DNA from: Hippasteria phrygiana
Taxonomy: Eukaryota > Echinodermata > Asteroidea > Valvatida > Goniasteridae
Direction: 5' to 3'
Assembly: GCA_037893225.1 (NCBI GenBank)
Contig: JAZGUH010000451.1
Span: 1,134,001-1,198,000 of the forward strand
Length of the DNA: 64,000 nt
Below, piece by piece: positions 49,401-63,400 of the stretch. The notes under the pieces were generated by a model, which saw only the letters and a list, made by a program, of their open reading frames with translations, was not told the origin of the DNA and did no database searches. Position numbers and translations under genes: made by a program. Every line of letters begins with the position of its first letter. Position 1 is the stretch's first letter.

Positions 49401-52400
49401 CGCACACAGAGTTCAGAGAAGGAAATTTGTTGCGAGGTTTGAATTTTCTCGAAGAGTTCTAACGCTGTGAAGCTGGCGATGGTCTGAAATTGTTGCGCTA
49501 TTTCTAAGCTACCCGTAAGTGTGAACATTACTGGATTTGGTCAATATCCCATTAAATTATGAAGAGGGAAAAGAGGGGCGTTCATCTGAAAATTTGGCAA
49601 ACGTTAAGCAGTCACAATGAAGTAAACCGGAGAACGCAAACAGAGTTTATGGGAAGAAATTTGTTGCGAGGTTTGAATTTTCTCGAAGAGTTCTCACGCT
49701 GTGAAGCTGGCGACGGTCTCAAATTGTTGCGCTAGATCTAAGCTACCCATAAGTGTGAAAATTACTGGATTTGGTCAATATCCCATTCAATTATGAACAG
49801 GGAAAGGAGGGGCGTTCATCTGAAAATGTGGCAAACGTTAAGCAGCCACAATGCAGTAAACCGGAGAACGCACACAGAGTTCATGGGAAGAACTTTGTTG
49901 CGAGGTTTGAATTTTCTCGAAGAGTTCTAACGCTGTGAGACTGGCGATTGTCTCAAATTGTTGCGCTAGATCTAAGCTACTCATACGTGTGAAAATTGCT
50001 AGATTTGGTCAATATCCCATTACATTATGAACAGGGAAAGGAGGGGCGTTCATCTGAAAATGTGGCAAACGTTAAGCAGTCACAATGAAGTAAACGGGAG
50101 AACGCACACAGAGTTTATGGGAAGAAATTTGTTGCGAGGTTTGAATTTTCTCGAAGAGTTCTCACGCTGTGAAGCTGGCGATGGTCTCAAATTGTTGCGC
50201 TAGATCTAAGCTACCCATACGTGTGAAAATTGCTGGATTTGGTCAATATCCCAGTAAATTATGAACAGGGAAAGGAGGGGCGTTCATTTGAAAATGTGGC
50301 AAACGTTAAGCAGCCACAATGCAGTAAACGGGAGAACGCACACAGAGTTCACGGGACGAACTTTGTTGCGAGGTTTGAATTTTCTCGAAGAGTTCTAACG
50401 CTGTGAAGCTGGCGATGGTCTGAAATTGTTGCCCTAGATCTAAGCTACCCATAAGTGTGAAAATTACTGGATTTGGTCAATATACCATTCAATTATGAAC
50501 AGGGAAAGGAGGGGCGTTCATCTGAAAATGTGGCAAACGTTAAGCAGCCACAATGCAGTAAACCGGAGAACGCACACAGAGTTCACAGGAAGAAATTTGT
50601 TGCGAGGTTTGAATTTTCTCGAAGAGTTCTCACGCTGTGAAGCTGGCGATGGTCTGAAATTGTTGCGCTAGATCTAAGCTACCCATACGTGTAAAAATTA
50701 CTGGATTTGTTCAATATACCATTCAATTATGAACAGGGAAAGGAGGGGCGTTCATCTGAAAATTTGGCAAACGTTAAGCAGTCACAATGCAGTAAACGGG
50801 AGAACGCACACAGAGTTCATGGGAAAAACATTGTTGCGAGCTTTGAATTTTCTCGAAGAGTTCTAACGCTGTGAGACTGGCGATTGTCTCAAATTGTTGC
50901 GCTAGATCTAAGCTACTCATACGTGTGAAAATTGCTGTATTTGGTCAATATCCCATTACATTATGAACAGGGAAAGGAGGGGCGTTCATCTGAAAATGTG
51001 GCAAACGTTAAGCAGTCACAATGAAGTAAACGGGAGAACGCACACAGAGTTTATGGGAAGAAATTTGTTGCGAGGTTTGAATTTTCTAGAAGAGTTCTCA
51101 CGCTGTGAAGCTGACGATGGTCTCAAATTGTTGCGCTAGATCTAAGCTACCCATAAGTGTGAAAATTGCTGGATTTGGTCAATATCCCAGTAAATTATGA
51201 ACAGGGAAAGGAGGGGCGTTCATTTGAAAATGTGGCAAACGTTAAGCAGCCACAATGCAGTAAACGGGAGAACGCACACAGAGTTCATGGGAAAAAAATT
51301 GTTGCGAGGTTTGAATTTTCTCAAAGAGTTCTCACGCTATGAAGCTGGCGATGGTCTCAAATTGTTGCGCTAGATCTAAGCTACCCATACGTGTACAAAT
51401 TACTGGATTTGGTCAATATCTCATTCAAATATGAACAGGGAAAGGAGGGTCGTTCATCTGAAAATGTGGCAAACGTTAAGCAGTCACAATGCAGTAAACG
51501 GGAGAACGCACACAGAGTTCATGGGAAAAAAATTGTTGCGAGGTTTGAATTTTCTCAAAGAGTTCTCACGCTATGAAGCTGGCGATGGTCTCAAATTGTT
51601 GCGCTAGATCTAAGCTACCCATACGTGTACAAATTACTGGATTTGGTCAATATCTCATTCAAATATGAACAGGGAAAGGAGGGTCGTTCATCTGAAAATG
51701 TGGCAAACGTTAAGCAGTCACAATGCAGTAAACGGAAAAACGCACACAGAGTTCACAGGAAGAAATTTGTTGCGAGGTTTGAATTTTCTCGAAGAGTTCT
51801 AACGCTGTGAAGCTGGCGATGGTCTCAAATTGTTGCGCTAGATCTAAGCTACCCATACGTGTGAAAATTACTGGATTTGGTCAATATCCCATTCAATTAT
51901 GAAGAGGGAAAAGAGGGGCGTTCATCTGAAAATTTGGCAAACGTTAAGCAGTCACAATGAAGTAAACCGGAGAACGCAAACAGAGTTTATGGGAAGAAAT
52001 TTGTTGCGAGGTTTGAATTTTCTCGAAGAGTTCTCACGCTGTGAAGCTGGCGACGGTCTCAAATTGTTGCGCTAGATCTAAGCTACCCATAAGTGTGAAA
52101 ATTACTGGATTTGGTCAATATCCCATTCAATTATGAACAGGGAAAGGAGGGGCGTTCATCTGAAAATGTGGCAAACGTTAAGCAGCCACAATGCAGTAAA
52201 CCGGAGAACGCACACAGAGTTCATGGGAAGAACTTTGTTGCGAGGTTTGAATTTTCTCGAAGAGTTCTAACGCTGTGAGACTGGCGATTGTCTCAAATTG
52301 TTGCGCTAGATCTAAGCTACTCATACGTGTGAAAATTGCTAGATTTGGTCAATATCCCATTACATTATGAACAGGGAAAGGAGGGGCGTTCATCTGAAAA

Positions 52401-52500
52401 TGTGGCAAACGTTAAGCAGTCACAATGAAGTAAACGGGAGAACGCACACAGAGTTTATGGGAAGAAATTTGTTGCGAGGTTTGAATTTTCTCGAAGAGTT
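40431..52500 (+). repeat. 6085-bp segmental duplication (26 monomers x 2)
   Basis: Copy 1 is 40431-46515 and copy 2 is 46516 to about 52500. Landmarks repeat at exactly 6085 bp: ATGAAGAGGG (40431, 46516), GACAATTGC (41331, 47416), the 1-bp insertion monomer GGGAACAAAATTAG (41928, 48013) and GAACATGG (42540, 48625). The odd base comes from the 235-bp insertion monomer. Only scattered differences were seen, for example near 41142, 48425 and 48506. Part of the unit recurs a third time from about 54960 to 56230, at 7021 bp from copy 2. Confidence 0.87.
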
Positions 52501-54433
52501 CTCACGCTGTGAAGCTGGCGATGGTCTCAAATTGTTGCGCTAGATCTAAGCTACCCATACGTGTAAAAATTACTGGATTTGTTCAATATACCATTCAATT
52601 ATGAACAGGGAAAGGAGGGGCGTTCATCTGAAAATTTGGCAAACGTTAAGCAGTCACAATGCAGTAAACGGGAGAACGCACACAGAGTTCATGGGAAAAA
52701 CATTGTTGCGAGCTTTGAATTTTCTCGAAGAGTTCTAACGCTGTGAGACTGGCGATTGTCTCAAATTGTTGCGCTAGATCTAAGCTACTCATACGTGTGA
52801 AAATTGCTGTATTTGGTCAATATCCCATTACATTATGAACAGGGAAAGGAGGGGCGTTCATCTGAAAATGTGGCAAACGTTAAGCAGTCACAATGAAGTA
52901 AACGGGAGAACGCACACAGAGTTTATGGGAAGAAATTTGTTGCGAGGTTTGAATTTTCTAGAAGAGTTCTCACGCTGTGAAGCTGACGATGGTCTCAAAT
53001 TGTTGCGCTAGATCTAAGCTACCCATAAGTGTGAACATTGCTGGATTTGGTCAATATCCCAGTAAATTATGAACAGGGAAAGGAGGGGCGTTCATTTGAA
53101 AATGTGGCAAACGTTAAGCAGCCACAATGCAGTAAACGGGAGAACGCACACAGAGTTCATGGGAAAAAAATTGTTGCGAGGTTTGAATTTTCTCAAAGAG
53201 TTCTCACGCTATGAAGCTGGCGATGGTCTCAAATTGTTGCGCTAGATCTAAGCTACCCATACGTGTACAAATTACTGGATTTGGTCAATATCTCATTCAA
53301 ATATGAACAGGGAAAGGAGGGTCGTTCATCTGAAAATGTGGCAAACGTTAAGCAGTCACAATGCAGTAAACGGGAGAACGCACACAGAGTTCATGGGAAA
53401 AAAATTGTTGCGAGGTTTGAATTTTCTCAAAGAGTTCTCACGCTATGAAGCTGGCGATGGTCTCAAATTGTTGCGCTAGATCTAAGCTACCCATACGTGT
53501 ACAAATTACTGGATTTGGTCAATATCTCATTCAAATATGAACAGGGAAAGGAGGGTCGTTCATCTGAAAATGTGGCAAACGTTAAGCAGTCACAATGCAG
53601 TAAACGGAAAAACGCACACAGAGTTCACAGGAAGAAATTTGTTGCGAGGTTTGAATTTTCTCGAAGAGTTCTAACGCTGTGAAGCTGGCGATGGTCTCAA
53701 ATTGTTGCGCTAGATCTAAGCTACCCATACGTGTGAAAATTACTGGATTTGGTCAATATCCCATTCAATTATGAAGAGGGAAAAGAGGGGCGTTCATCTG
53801 AAAATTTGGCAAACGTTAAGCAGTCACAATGAAGTAAACCGGAGAACGCAAACAGAGTTTATGGGAAGAAATTTGTTGCGAGGTTTGAATTTTCTCGAAG
53901 AGTTCTCACGCTGTGAAGCTGGCGACGGTCTCAAATTGTTGCGCTAGATCTAAGCTACCCATAAGTGTGAAAATTACTGGATTTGGTCAATATCCCATTC
54001 AATTATGAACAGGGAAAGGAGGGGCGTTCATCTGAAAATGTGGCAAACGTTAAGCAGCCACAATGCAGTAAACCGGAGAACGCACACAGAGTTCATGGGA
54101 AGAACTTTGTTGCGAGGTTTGAATTTTCTCGAAGAGTTCTAACGCTGTGAGACTGGCGATTGTCTCAAATTGTTGCGCTAGATCTAAGCTACTCATACGT
54201 GTGAAAATTGCTAGATTTGGTCAATATCCCATTACATTATGAACAGGGAAAGGAGGGGCGTTCATCTGAAAATGTGGCAAACGTTAAGCAGTCACAATGA
54301 AGTAAACGGGAGAACGCACACAGAGTTTATGGGAAGAAATTTGTTGCGAGGTTTGAATTTTCTCGAAGAGTTCTCACGCTGTGAAGCTGGCGATGGTCTC
54401 AAATTGTTGCGCTAGATCTAAGCTACCCATACG
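50690..54433 (+). repeat. 1872-bp tandem duplication (8 monomers x 2)
   Basis: About 50690-52561 and 52562-54433 are near-identical and overlap the end of the 6085-bp copy 2. The doubled GTACAAATTACTGG monomers at 51393 and 51627 recur at 53265 and 53499. This is an event nested on top of the 6085-bp duplication. Confidence 0.85.
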
Positions 54434-57400
54434 TGTGAAAATTGCTGGATTTGGTCAATATCCCAGTAAATTATGAACAGGGAAAGGAGGGGCGTTCATT
54501 TGAAAATGTGGCAAACGTTAAGCAGCCACAATGCAGTAAACGGGAGAACGCACACAGAGTTCACGGGACGAACTTTGTTGCGAGGTTTGAATTTTCTCGA
54601 AGAGTTCTAACGCTGTGAAGCTGGCGATGGTCTGAAATTGTTGCGCTAGATCTAAGCTACCCATAAGTGTGAAAATTACTGGATTTGGCCAATATACCAT
54701 TCAATTATGAACAGGGAAAGGAGGGGCGTTCATCTGAAAATGTGGCAAACGTTAAGCAGCCACAATGCAGTAAACGGGAGAACGCACACAGCGTTCACGG
54801 GAAGAACTTTGTTGCGAGGTTTGAATTTTCTCGAAGAGTTCTAACGCTGTGAAGCTGGCGATTGTCTCAAATTGTTGCGCTAAATCTAAGCTACTCATAC
54901 GTGTGACAATTGCTGGATTTGGTCAATATCCCATTCAATTATGAACAGGGAAAGGAGGGGCGTTCATTTGAAAATGTGGCAAACGTTAAGCAGTCACAAT
55001 GTAGTAAACGGGAGAACGCACACAGAGTTCACGGGAACAAAATTAGTTGCGAGATTTGAATTTTCTCGAAGAGTTCTAACGCTGTGAAGCTGGCGATGGT
55101 CTCAAATTGTTGCCCTAGATCTAAGCTACCCATAAGTGTGAAAATTACTGGATTTGGTCAATATACCATTCAATTATGAACAGGGAAAGGAGGGGCGTTC
55201 ATCTGAAAATGTGGCAAACGTTAAGCAGCCACAATGCAGTAAACCGGAGAACGCACACAGAGTTCACAGGAAGAAATTTGTTGCGAGGTTTGAATTTTCT
55301 CGAAGAGTTCTCACGCTGTGAAGCTGGCGATGGTCTGAAATTGTTGCGCTAGATCTAAGCTACCCATACGTGTAAAAATTACTGGATTTGTGCAATATAC
55401 CATTCAATTATGAACAGGGAAAGGAGGGGCGTTCATCTGAAAATTTGGCAAACGTTAAGCAGTCACAATGCAGTAAACGGGAGAACGCACACAGAGTTCA
55501 TGGGAAAAACATTGTTGCGAGGTTTGAATTTTCTCGAAGAGTTTTAACGCTGTGAAGCTGGCGATGGTCTGAAATTGTTGCGCACTATCTAAGCTACCCG
55601 TAAGTGTGAAAATTGCTGGATTTGGTCAATATCCCATTAAATTATGAACATGGAAAGGAGGGGCGTTCATCTCAAAATGTGGCAAACGTTAAGCAGTTAC
55701 AATGCAGTAAACGGAAGAACGCACACAGAGTTCACGGGAAGAAATCTGTTGCGAGGTTTGAATTTTCTCGAAGAGTTCTCACGCTATGAAGCTAGCGATG
55801 GTCTCAAATTGTTGCGCTAGATCTAAGCTACCCATACGTGTGAATATTACTGGATTTGGTCAATATCCCATTCAATTATGAACAGGGAAAGGAGGGGCGT
55901 TCATCTCAAAATGTGGCAAACGTTAAGCAGCCACAATGCAGTAAACCGGAGAACGCACACAGAGTTCACGGGAAGAAATTTTTTGAGAGGTTTGAATTTT
56001 CTCGAAGAGTTCTAACGCTGTGAAGCTGGCGATGGTCTCAAATTGTTGCGCTAGATCTAAGCTACCCATACGTGTAAAAATTACTGGATTTGTTCAATAT
56101 ACCATTTAATTATGAACAGGGAAAGGAGGGGCGTTCATCTGAAAATTTGGCAAACGTTAAGCAGTCACAATGCAGTAAACGGGAGAACGCACACAGAGTT
56201 CATGGGAAAAACATTATTGCGAGGTTTGAATTTTCTCGAAGAGTTCTAACGCTGTGAAGCTGGCGATGGTCTGAAATTGTTGCGCTATTTCTAAGCTACC
56301 CGTAAGTGTGAACATTACTGGATTTGGTCAATATCCCATTAAATTATGAGCAGGGAAAGGAGGGGCGTTCATCTCAAAATGTGGCAAACGTTAAGCAGTC
56401 ACAATGCAGTAAACGGAAGAACGCACACAGAGTTCACGGGAAGAAATTTGTTGCGAGGTTTGAATTTTCTCGAAGAGTTCTAACGCTGTGAAGCTGGCGA
56501 TGGTCCCAAATTGTTGCGCTAGATCTAAGCTACCCATACGTGTGAAAATTGCTGTATTTGGTTAATATCCCATTCAATTATGAACAGGGAAAGGAGGGGC
56601 GTTCATCTGAAAATGTGGCAAACGTTAAGCAGTCACAATGCAGTAAACGGAAGAACGCACACAGAGTTCAGAGAAGGAAATTTGTTGCGAGGTTTGAATT
56701 TTCTCGAAGAGTTCTAACGCTGTGAAGCTGGCGATGGTCTGAAATTGTTGCGCTAGATCTAAGCTACCCATACGTGTGAAAATTGCTGGATTTGGTCAAT
56801 ATCCCAGTAAATTATGAACAGGGAAAGGAGGGGCGTTCATTTGAAAATGTGGCAAACGTTAAGCAGCCACAATGCAGTAAACGGGAGAACGCACACAGAG
56901 TTCACGGGAAGAACTTTGTTGCGAGGTTTGAATTTTCTCGAAGAGTTCTAACGCTGTGAAGCTGGCGATGGTCTCAAATTGTTGCGCTAGATCTAAGCTA
57001 CCCATACGTGTAAAAATTACTGGATTTGGTCAATATCCCAGTAAATTATGAACAGGGAAAGGAGGGGCGTTCATTTGAAAATGTGGCAAACGTTAAGCAG
57101 CCACAATGCAGTAAACGGGAGAACGCACACAGAGTTCACGGGAAGAACTTTGTTGCGAGGTTTGAATTTTCTCGAAGAGTTCTAACGCTGTGAAGCTGGC
57201 GATGGTCTCAAATTGTTGCGCTAGATCTAAGCTACCCATACGTGTAAAAATTACTGGATTTGGTCAATATACCATTCGATTATGAACATGGAAAGGAGGG
57301 GCGTTCATCTGAAAATTTGGCAAACGTTAAGCAGTCACAATGCAGTAAACGGGAGAACGCACACAGAGTTCATGGGAAAAAAATTGTTGCGAGGTTTGAA

Positions 57401-60400
57401 TTTTCTCAAAGAGTTCTCACGCTATGAAGCTGGCGATGGTCTCAAATTGTTGCGCTAGATCTAAGCTACCCATACGTGTACAAATTACTGGATTTGGTCA
57501 ATATCTCATTCAATTATGAACAGGGAAAGGAGGGTCGTTCATCTGAAAATGTGGCAAACGTTAAGCAGTCACAATGCAGTAAACGGAAAAACGCACACAG
57601 AGTTCACAGGAAGAAATTTGTTGCAAGGTTTGAATTTTCTCGAAGAGTTCTAACGCTGTGAAGCTGGCGATGGTCTCAAATTGTTGCGCTAGATCTAAGC
57701 TACCCATACGTGTGAAAATTACTGGATTTGGTCAATATCCCATTCAATTATGAACAGGGAAAAGAGGGGCGTTCATCTGAAAATTTGGCAAACGTTAAGC
57801 AGTCACAATGAAGTAAACCGGAGAACGCAAACAGAGTTTATGGGAAGAAATTTGTTGCGAGGTTTGAATTTTCTCGAAGAGTTCTCACGCTGTGAAGCTG
57901 GCGATGGTCTGAAATTGTTGCGCTAGATCTAAGCTACCCATAAGTGTGAAAATTACTGGATTTGGTCAATATCCCATTCAATTATGAACAGGGAAAGGAG
58001 GGGCGTTCATCTGAAAATGTGGCAAACGTTAAGCAGCCACAATGCAGTAAACCGGAGAACGCACACAGAGTTCATGGGAAAAACATTGTTGCGAGGTTTG
58101 AATTTTCTCGAAGAGTTCTCACGCTATGAAGCTGGCGATGGTCTCAAATTGTTGCGCTAGATCTAAGCTACCCATACGTGTGAAAAATACTGGATTTGGT
58201 CAATATCCCATTCAATTATGAACAGGGAAAGGAGGGGCGTTCATCTGAAAATGTGGCAAACGTTAAGCAGTCACAACGCAGTAAACGGAAGAACGCACAC
58301 AGAGTTCAGAGAAGGAAATTTGTTGCGAGGTTTGAATTTTCTCGAAGAGTTCTAACGCTGTGAAGCTGGCGATGGTCTGAAATTGTTGCGCTATTTCTAA
58401 GCTACCCGTAAGTGTGAACATTACTGGATTTGGTCAATATCCCATTAAATTATGAGCAGGGAAAGGAGGGGCGTTCATCTCAAAATGTGGCAAACGTTAA
58501 GCAGTCACAATGCAGTAAACGGAAGAACGCACACAGAGTTCACGGGAAGAAATTTGTTGCGAGGTTTGAATTTTCTCGAAGAGTTCTAACGCTGTGAAGC
58601 TGGCGATGGTCCCAAATTGTTGCGCTAGATCTAAGCTACCCATACGTGTGAAAATTGCTGTATTTGGTCAATATCCCATTCAATTATGAACAGGGAAAGG
58701 AGGGGCGTTCATCTGAATATTTGGCAAACGTTAAGCAGCCACAATGCAGTAAACGGGAGAACGCACACAGAGTTCACGGGAAGAACTTTGTTGCGAGCTT
58801 TGAATTTTCTCGAAGAGTTCTAACGCTGTGAGACTGGCGATTGTCTCAAATTGTTGCGCTAGATCTAAGCTACCCATACGTGTGAAAAATACTAGATTTG
58901 GTCAATATCCCATTCAATTATGAACAGGGAAAGGAGGGGCGTTCATCTGAAAATGTGGCAAACGTTAAGCAGTCACAATGCAGTAAACGGAAGAACGCAC
59001 ACAGAGTTCAGAGAAGGAAATTTGTTGCGAGGTTTGAATTTTCTCGAAGAGTTCTAACGCTGTGAAGCTGGCGATGGTCTGAAATTGTTGCGCTATTTCT
59101 AAGCTACCCGTAAGTGTGAACATTACTGGATTTGGTCAATATCCCATTAAATTATGAGCAGGGAAAGGAGGGGCGTTCATCTCAAAATGTGGCAAACGTT
59201 AAGCAGTCACAATGCAGTAAACGGAAGAACGCACACAGAGTTCACGGGAAGAAATTTGTTGCGAGGTTTGAATTTTCTCGAAGAGTTCTAACGCTGTGAA
59301 GCTGGCGATGGTCCCAAATTGTTGCGCTAGATCTAAGCTACCCATACGTGTGAAAATTGCTGTATTTGGTTAATATCCCATTCAATTATGAACAGGGAAA
59401 GGAGGGGCGTTCATCTGAAAATGTGGCAAACGTTAAGCAGTCACAATGCAGTAAACGGAAGAACGCACACAGAGTTCAGAGAAGGAAATTTGTTTCGAGG
59501 TTTGAATTTTCTCGAAGAGTTCTAACGCTGTGAAGCTGGCGATGGTCTGAAATTGTTGCGCTAGATCTAAGCTACCCATACGTGTGAAAATTGCTGGATT
59601 TGGTCAATATCCCAGTAAATTATGAACAGGGAAAGGAGGGGCGTTCATTTGAAAATGTGGCAAACGTTAAGCAGCCACAATGCAGTAAACGGGAGAACGC
59701 ACACAGAGTTCACGGGAAGAACTTTGTTGCGAGGTTTGAATTTTCTCGAAGAGTTCTAACGCTGTGAAGCTGGCGATGGTCTCAAATTGTTGCGCTAGAT
59801 CTAAGCTACCCATACGTGTAAAAATTACTGGATTTGGTCAATATACCATTCGATTATGAACAGGGAAAGGAGGGGCGTTCATCTGAAAATTTGGCAAACG
59901 TTAAGCAGTCACAATGCAGTAAACGGGAGAACGCACACAGAGTTCATGGGAAAAAAATTGTTGCGAGGTTTGAATTTTCTCAAAGAGTTCTCACGCTATG
60001 AAGCTGGCGATGGTCTCAAATTGTTGCGCTAGATCTAAGCTACCCATACGTGTACAAATTACTGGATTTGGTCAATATCTCATTCAAATATGAACAGGGA
60101 AAGGAGGGTCGTTCATCTGAAAATGTGGCAAACGTTAAGCAGTCACAATGCAGTAAACGGAAAAACGCACACAGAGTTCACAGGAAGAAATTTGTTGCAA
60201 GGTTTGAATTTTCTCGAAGAGTTCTAACGCTGTGAAGCTGGCGATGGTCTCAAATTGTTGCGCTAGATCTAAGCTACCCATACGTGTGAAAATTACTGGA
60301 TTTGGTCAATATCCCATTCAATTATGAACAGGGAAAAGAGGGGCGTTCATCTGAAAATTTGGCAAACGTTAAGCAGTCACAATGAAGTAAACCGGAGAAC

Positions 60401-63400
60401 GCAAACAGAGTTTATGGGAAGAAATTTGTTGCGAGGTTTGAATTTTCTCGAAGAGTTCTCACGCTGTGAAGCTGGCGATGGTCTGAAATTGTTGCGCTAG
60501 ATCTAAGCTACCCATAAGTGTGAAAATTACTGGATTTGGTCAATATCCCATTCAATTATGAACAGGGAAAGGAGGGGCGTTCATCTGAAAATGTGGCAAA
60601 CGTTAAGCAGTCACAATGCAGTAAACGGAAGAACGCACACAGAGTTCAGAGAAGGAAATTTGTTGCGAGGTTTGAATTTTCTCGAAGAGTTCTAACGCTG
60701 TGAAGCTGGCGATGGTCTGAAATTGTTGCGCTATTTCTAAGCTACCCGTAAGTGTGAACATTACTGGATTTGGTCAATATCCCATTAAATTATGAGCAGG
60801 GAAAGGAGGGGCGTTCATCTCAAAATGTGGCAAACGTTAAGCAGTCACAATGCAGTAAACGGAAGAACGCACACAGAGTTCACGGGAAGAAATTTGTTGC
60901 GAGGTTTGAATTTTCTCGAAGAGTTCTAACGCTGTGAAGCTGGCGATGGTCCCAAATTGTTGCGCTAGATCTAAGCTACCCATACGTGTGAAAATTGCTG
61001 TATTTGGTCAATATCCCATTCAATTATGAACAGGGAAAGGAGGGGCGTTCATCTGAATATTTGGCAAACGTTAAGCAGCCACAATGCAGTAAACGGGAGA
61101 ACGCACACAGAGTTCACGGGAAGAACTTTGTTGCGAGCTTTGAATTTTCTCGAAGAGTTCTAACGCTGTGAGACTGGCGATTGTCTCAAATTGTTGCGCT
61201 AGATCTAAGCTACTCATACGTGTGAAAATTGCTGTATTTGGTCAATATCCCATTACATTATGAACAGGGAAAGGAGGGGCGTTCATCTGAAAATGTGGCA
61301 AACGTTAAGCAGTCACAATGAAGTAAACGGGAGAACGCACACAGAGTTTATGGGAAGAAATTTGTTGCGAGGTTTGAATTTTCTAGAAGAGTTCTCACGC
61401 TGTGAAGCTGACGATGGTCTCAAATTGTTGCGCTAGATCTAAGCTACCCATACGTGTGAAAATTGCTGGATTTGGTCAATATCCCAGTAAATTATGAACA
61501 GGGAAAGGAGGGGCGTTCATTTGAAAATGTGGCAAACGTTAAGCAGCCACAATGCAGTAAACGGGAGAACGCACACAGAGTTCACGGGAAGAACTTTGTT
61601 GCGAGGTTTGAATTTTCTCGAAGAGTTCTAACGCTGTGGAGCTGGCGATGGTCTCAAATTGTTGCGCTAGATCTAAGCTACCCATACGTGTAAAAATTAC
61701 TGGATTTGGTCAATATACCATTCGATTATGAACAGGGAAAGGAGGGGCGTTCATCTGAAAATTTGGCAAACGTTAAGCAGTCACAATGCAGTAAACGGGA
61801 GAACGCACACAGAGTTCATGGGAAAAAAATTGTTGCGAGGTTTGAATTTTCTCAAAGAGTTCTCACGCTATGAAGCTGGCGATGGTCTCAAATTGTTGCG
61901 CTAGATCTAAGCTACCCATACGTGTACAAATTACTGGATTTGGTCAATATCTCATTCAAATATGAACAGGGAAAGGAGGGTCGTTCATCTGAAAATGTGG
62001 CAAACGTTAAGCAGTCACAATGCAGTAAACGGAAAAACGCACACAGAGTTCACAGGAAGAAATTTGTTGCGAGGTTTGAATTTTCTCGAAGAGTTCTAAC
62101 GCTGTGAAGCTGGCGATGGTCTCAAATTGTTGCGCTAGATCTAAGCTACCCATACGTGTGAAAATTACTGGATTTGGTCAATATCCCATTCAATTATGAA
62201 GAGGGAAAAGAGGGGCGTTCATCTGAAAATTTGGCAAACGTTAAGCAGTCACAATGAAGTAAATCGGAGAACGCAAACAGAGTTTATGGGAAGAAATTTG
62301 TTGCGAGGTTTGAATTTTCTCGAAGAGTTCTCACGCTGTGAAGCTGGCGACGGTCTCAAATTGTTGCGCTAGATCTAAGCTACCCATAAGTGTGAAAATT
62401 ACTGGATTTGGTCAATATCCCATTCAATTATGAACAGGGAAAGGAGGGGCGTTCATCTGAAAATGTGGCAAACGTTAAGCAGCCACAATGCAGTAAACCG
62501 GAGAACGCACACAGAGTTCATGGGAAGAACTTTGTTGCGAGGTTTGAATTTTCTCGAAGAGTTCTAACGCTGTGAGACTGGCGATTGTCTCAAATTGTTG
62601 CGCTAGATCTAAGCTACTCATACGTGTGAAAATTGCTAGATTTGGTCAATATCCCATTACATTATGAACAGGGAAAGGAGGGGCGTTCATCTGAAAATGT
62701 GGCAAACGTTAAGCAGTCACAATGAAGTAAACGGGAGAACGCACACAGAGTTTATGGGAAGAAATTTGTTGCGAGGTTTGAATTTTCTCGAAGAGTTCTC
62801 ACGCTGTGAAGCTGGCGATGGTCTGAAATTGTTGCGCTAGATCTAAGCTACCCATAAGTGTGAAAATTACTGGATTTGGTCAATATCCCATTCAATTATG
62901 AACAGGGAAAGGAGGGGCGTTCATCTGAAAATGTGGCAAACGTTAAGCAGCCACAATGCAGTAAACCGGAGAACGCACACAGAGTTCATGGGAAAAACAT
63001 TGTTGCGAGGTTTGAATTTTCTCGAAGAGTTCTCACGCTATGAAGCTGGCGATGGTCTCAAATTGTTGCGCTAGATCTAAGCTACCCATACGTGTGAAAA
63101 ATACTGGATTTGGTCAATATCCCATTCAATTATGAACAGGGAAAGGAGGGGCGTTCATCTGAAAATGTGGCAAACGTTAAGCAGTCACAACGCAGTAAAC
63201 GGAAGAACGCACACAGAGTTCAGAGAAGGAAATTTGTTGCGAGGTTTGAATTTTCTCGAAGAGTTCTAACGCTGTGAAGCTGGCGATGGTCTGAAATTGT
63301 TGCGCTATTTCTAAGCTACCCGTAAGTGTGAACATTACTGGATTTGGTCAATATCCCATTAAATTATGAGCAGGGAAAGGAGGGGCGTTCATCTCAAAAT

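Noticed and set aside
767..62107. Many 60-76 codon open frames repeated across the array on both strands
   Set aside because: They recur with the satellite period, exist only in monomers where a stop is lost (for example GTGTAC for GTGTGA, or CTGTGGAG for CTGTGAAG), many start at GTG or TTG, and none resembles a known protein.
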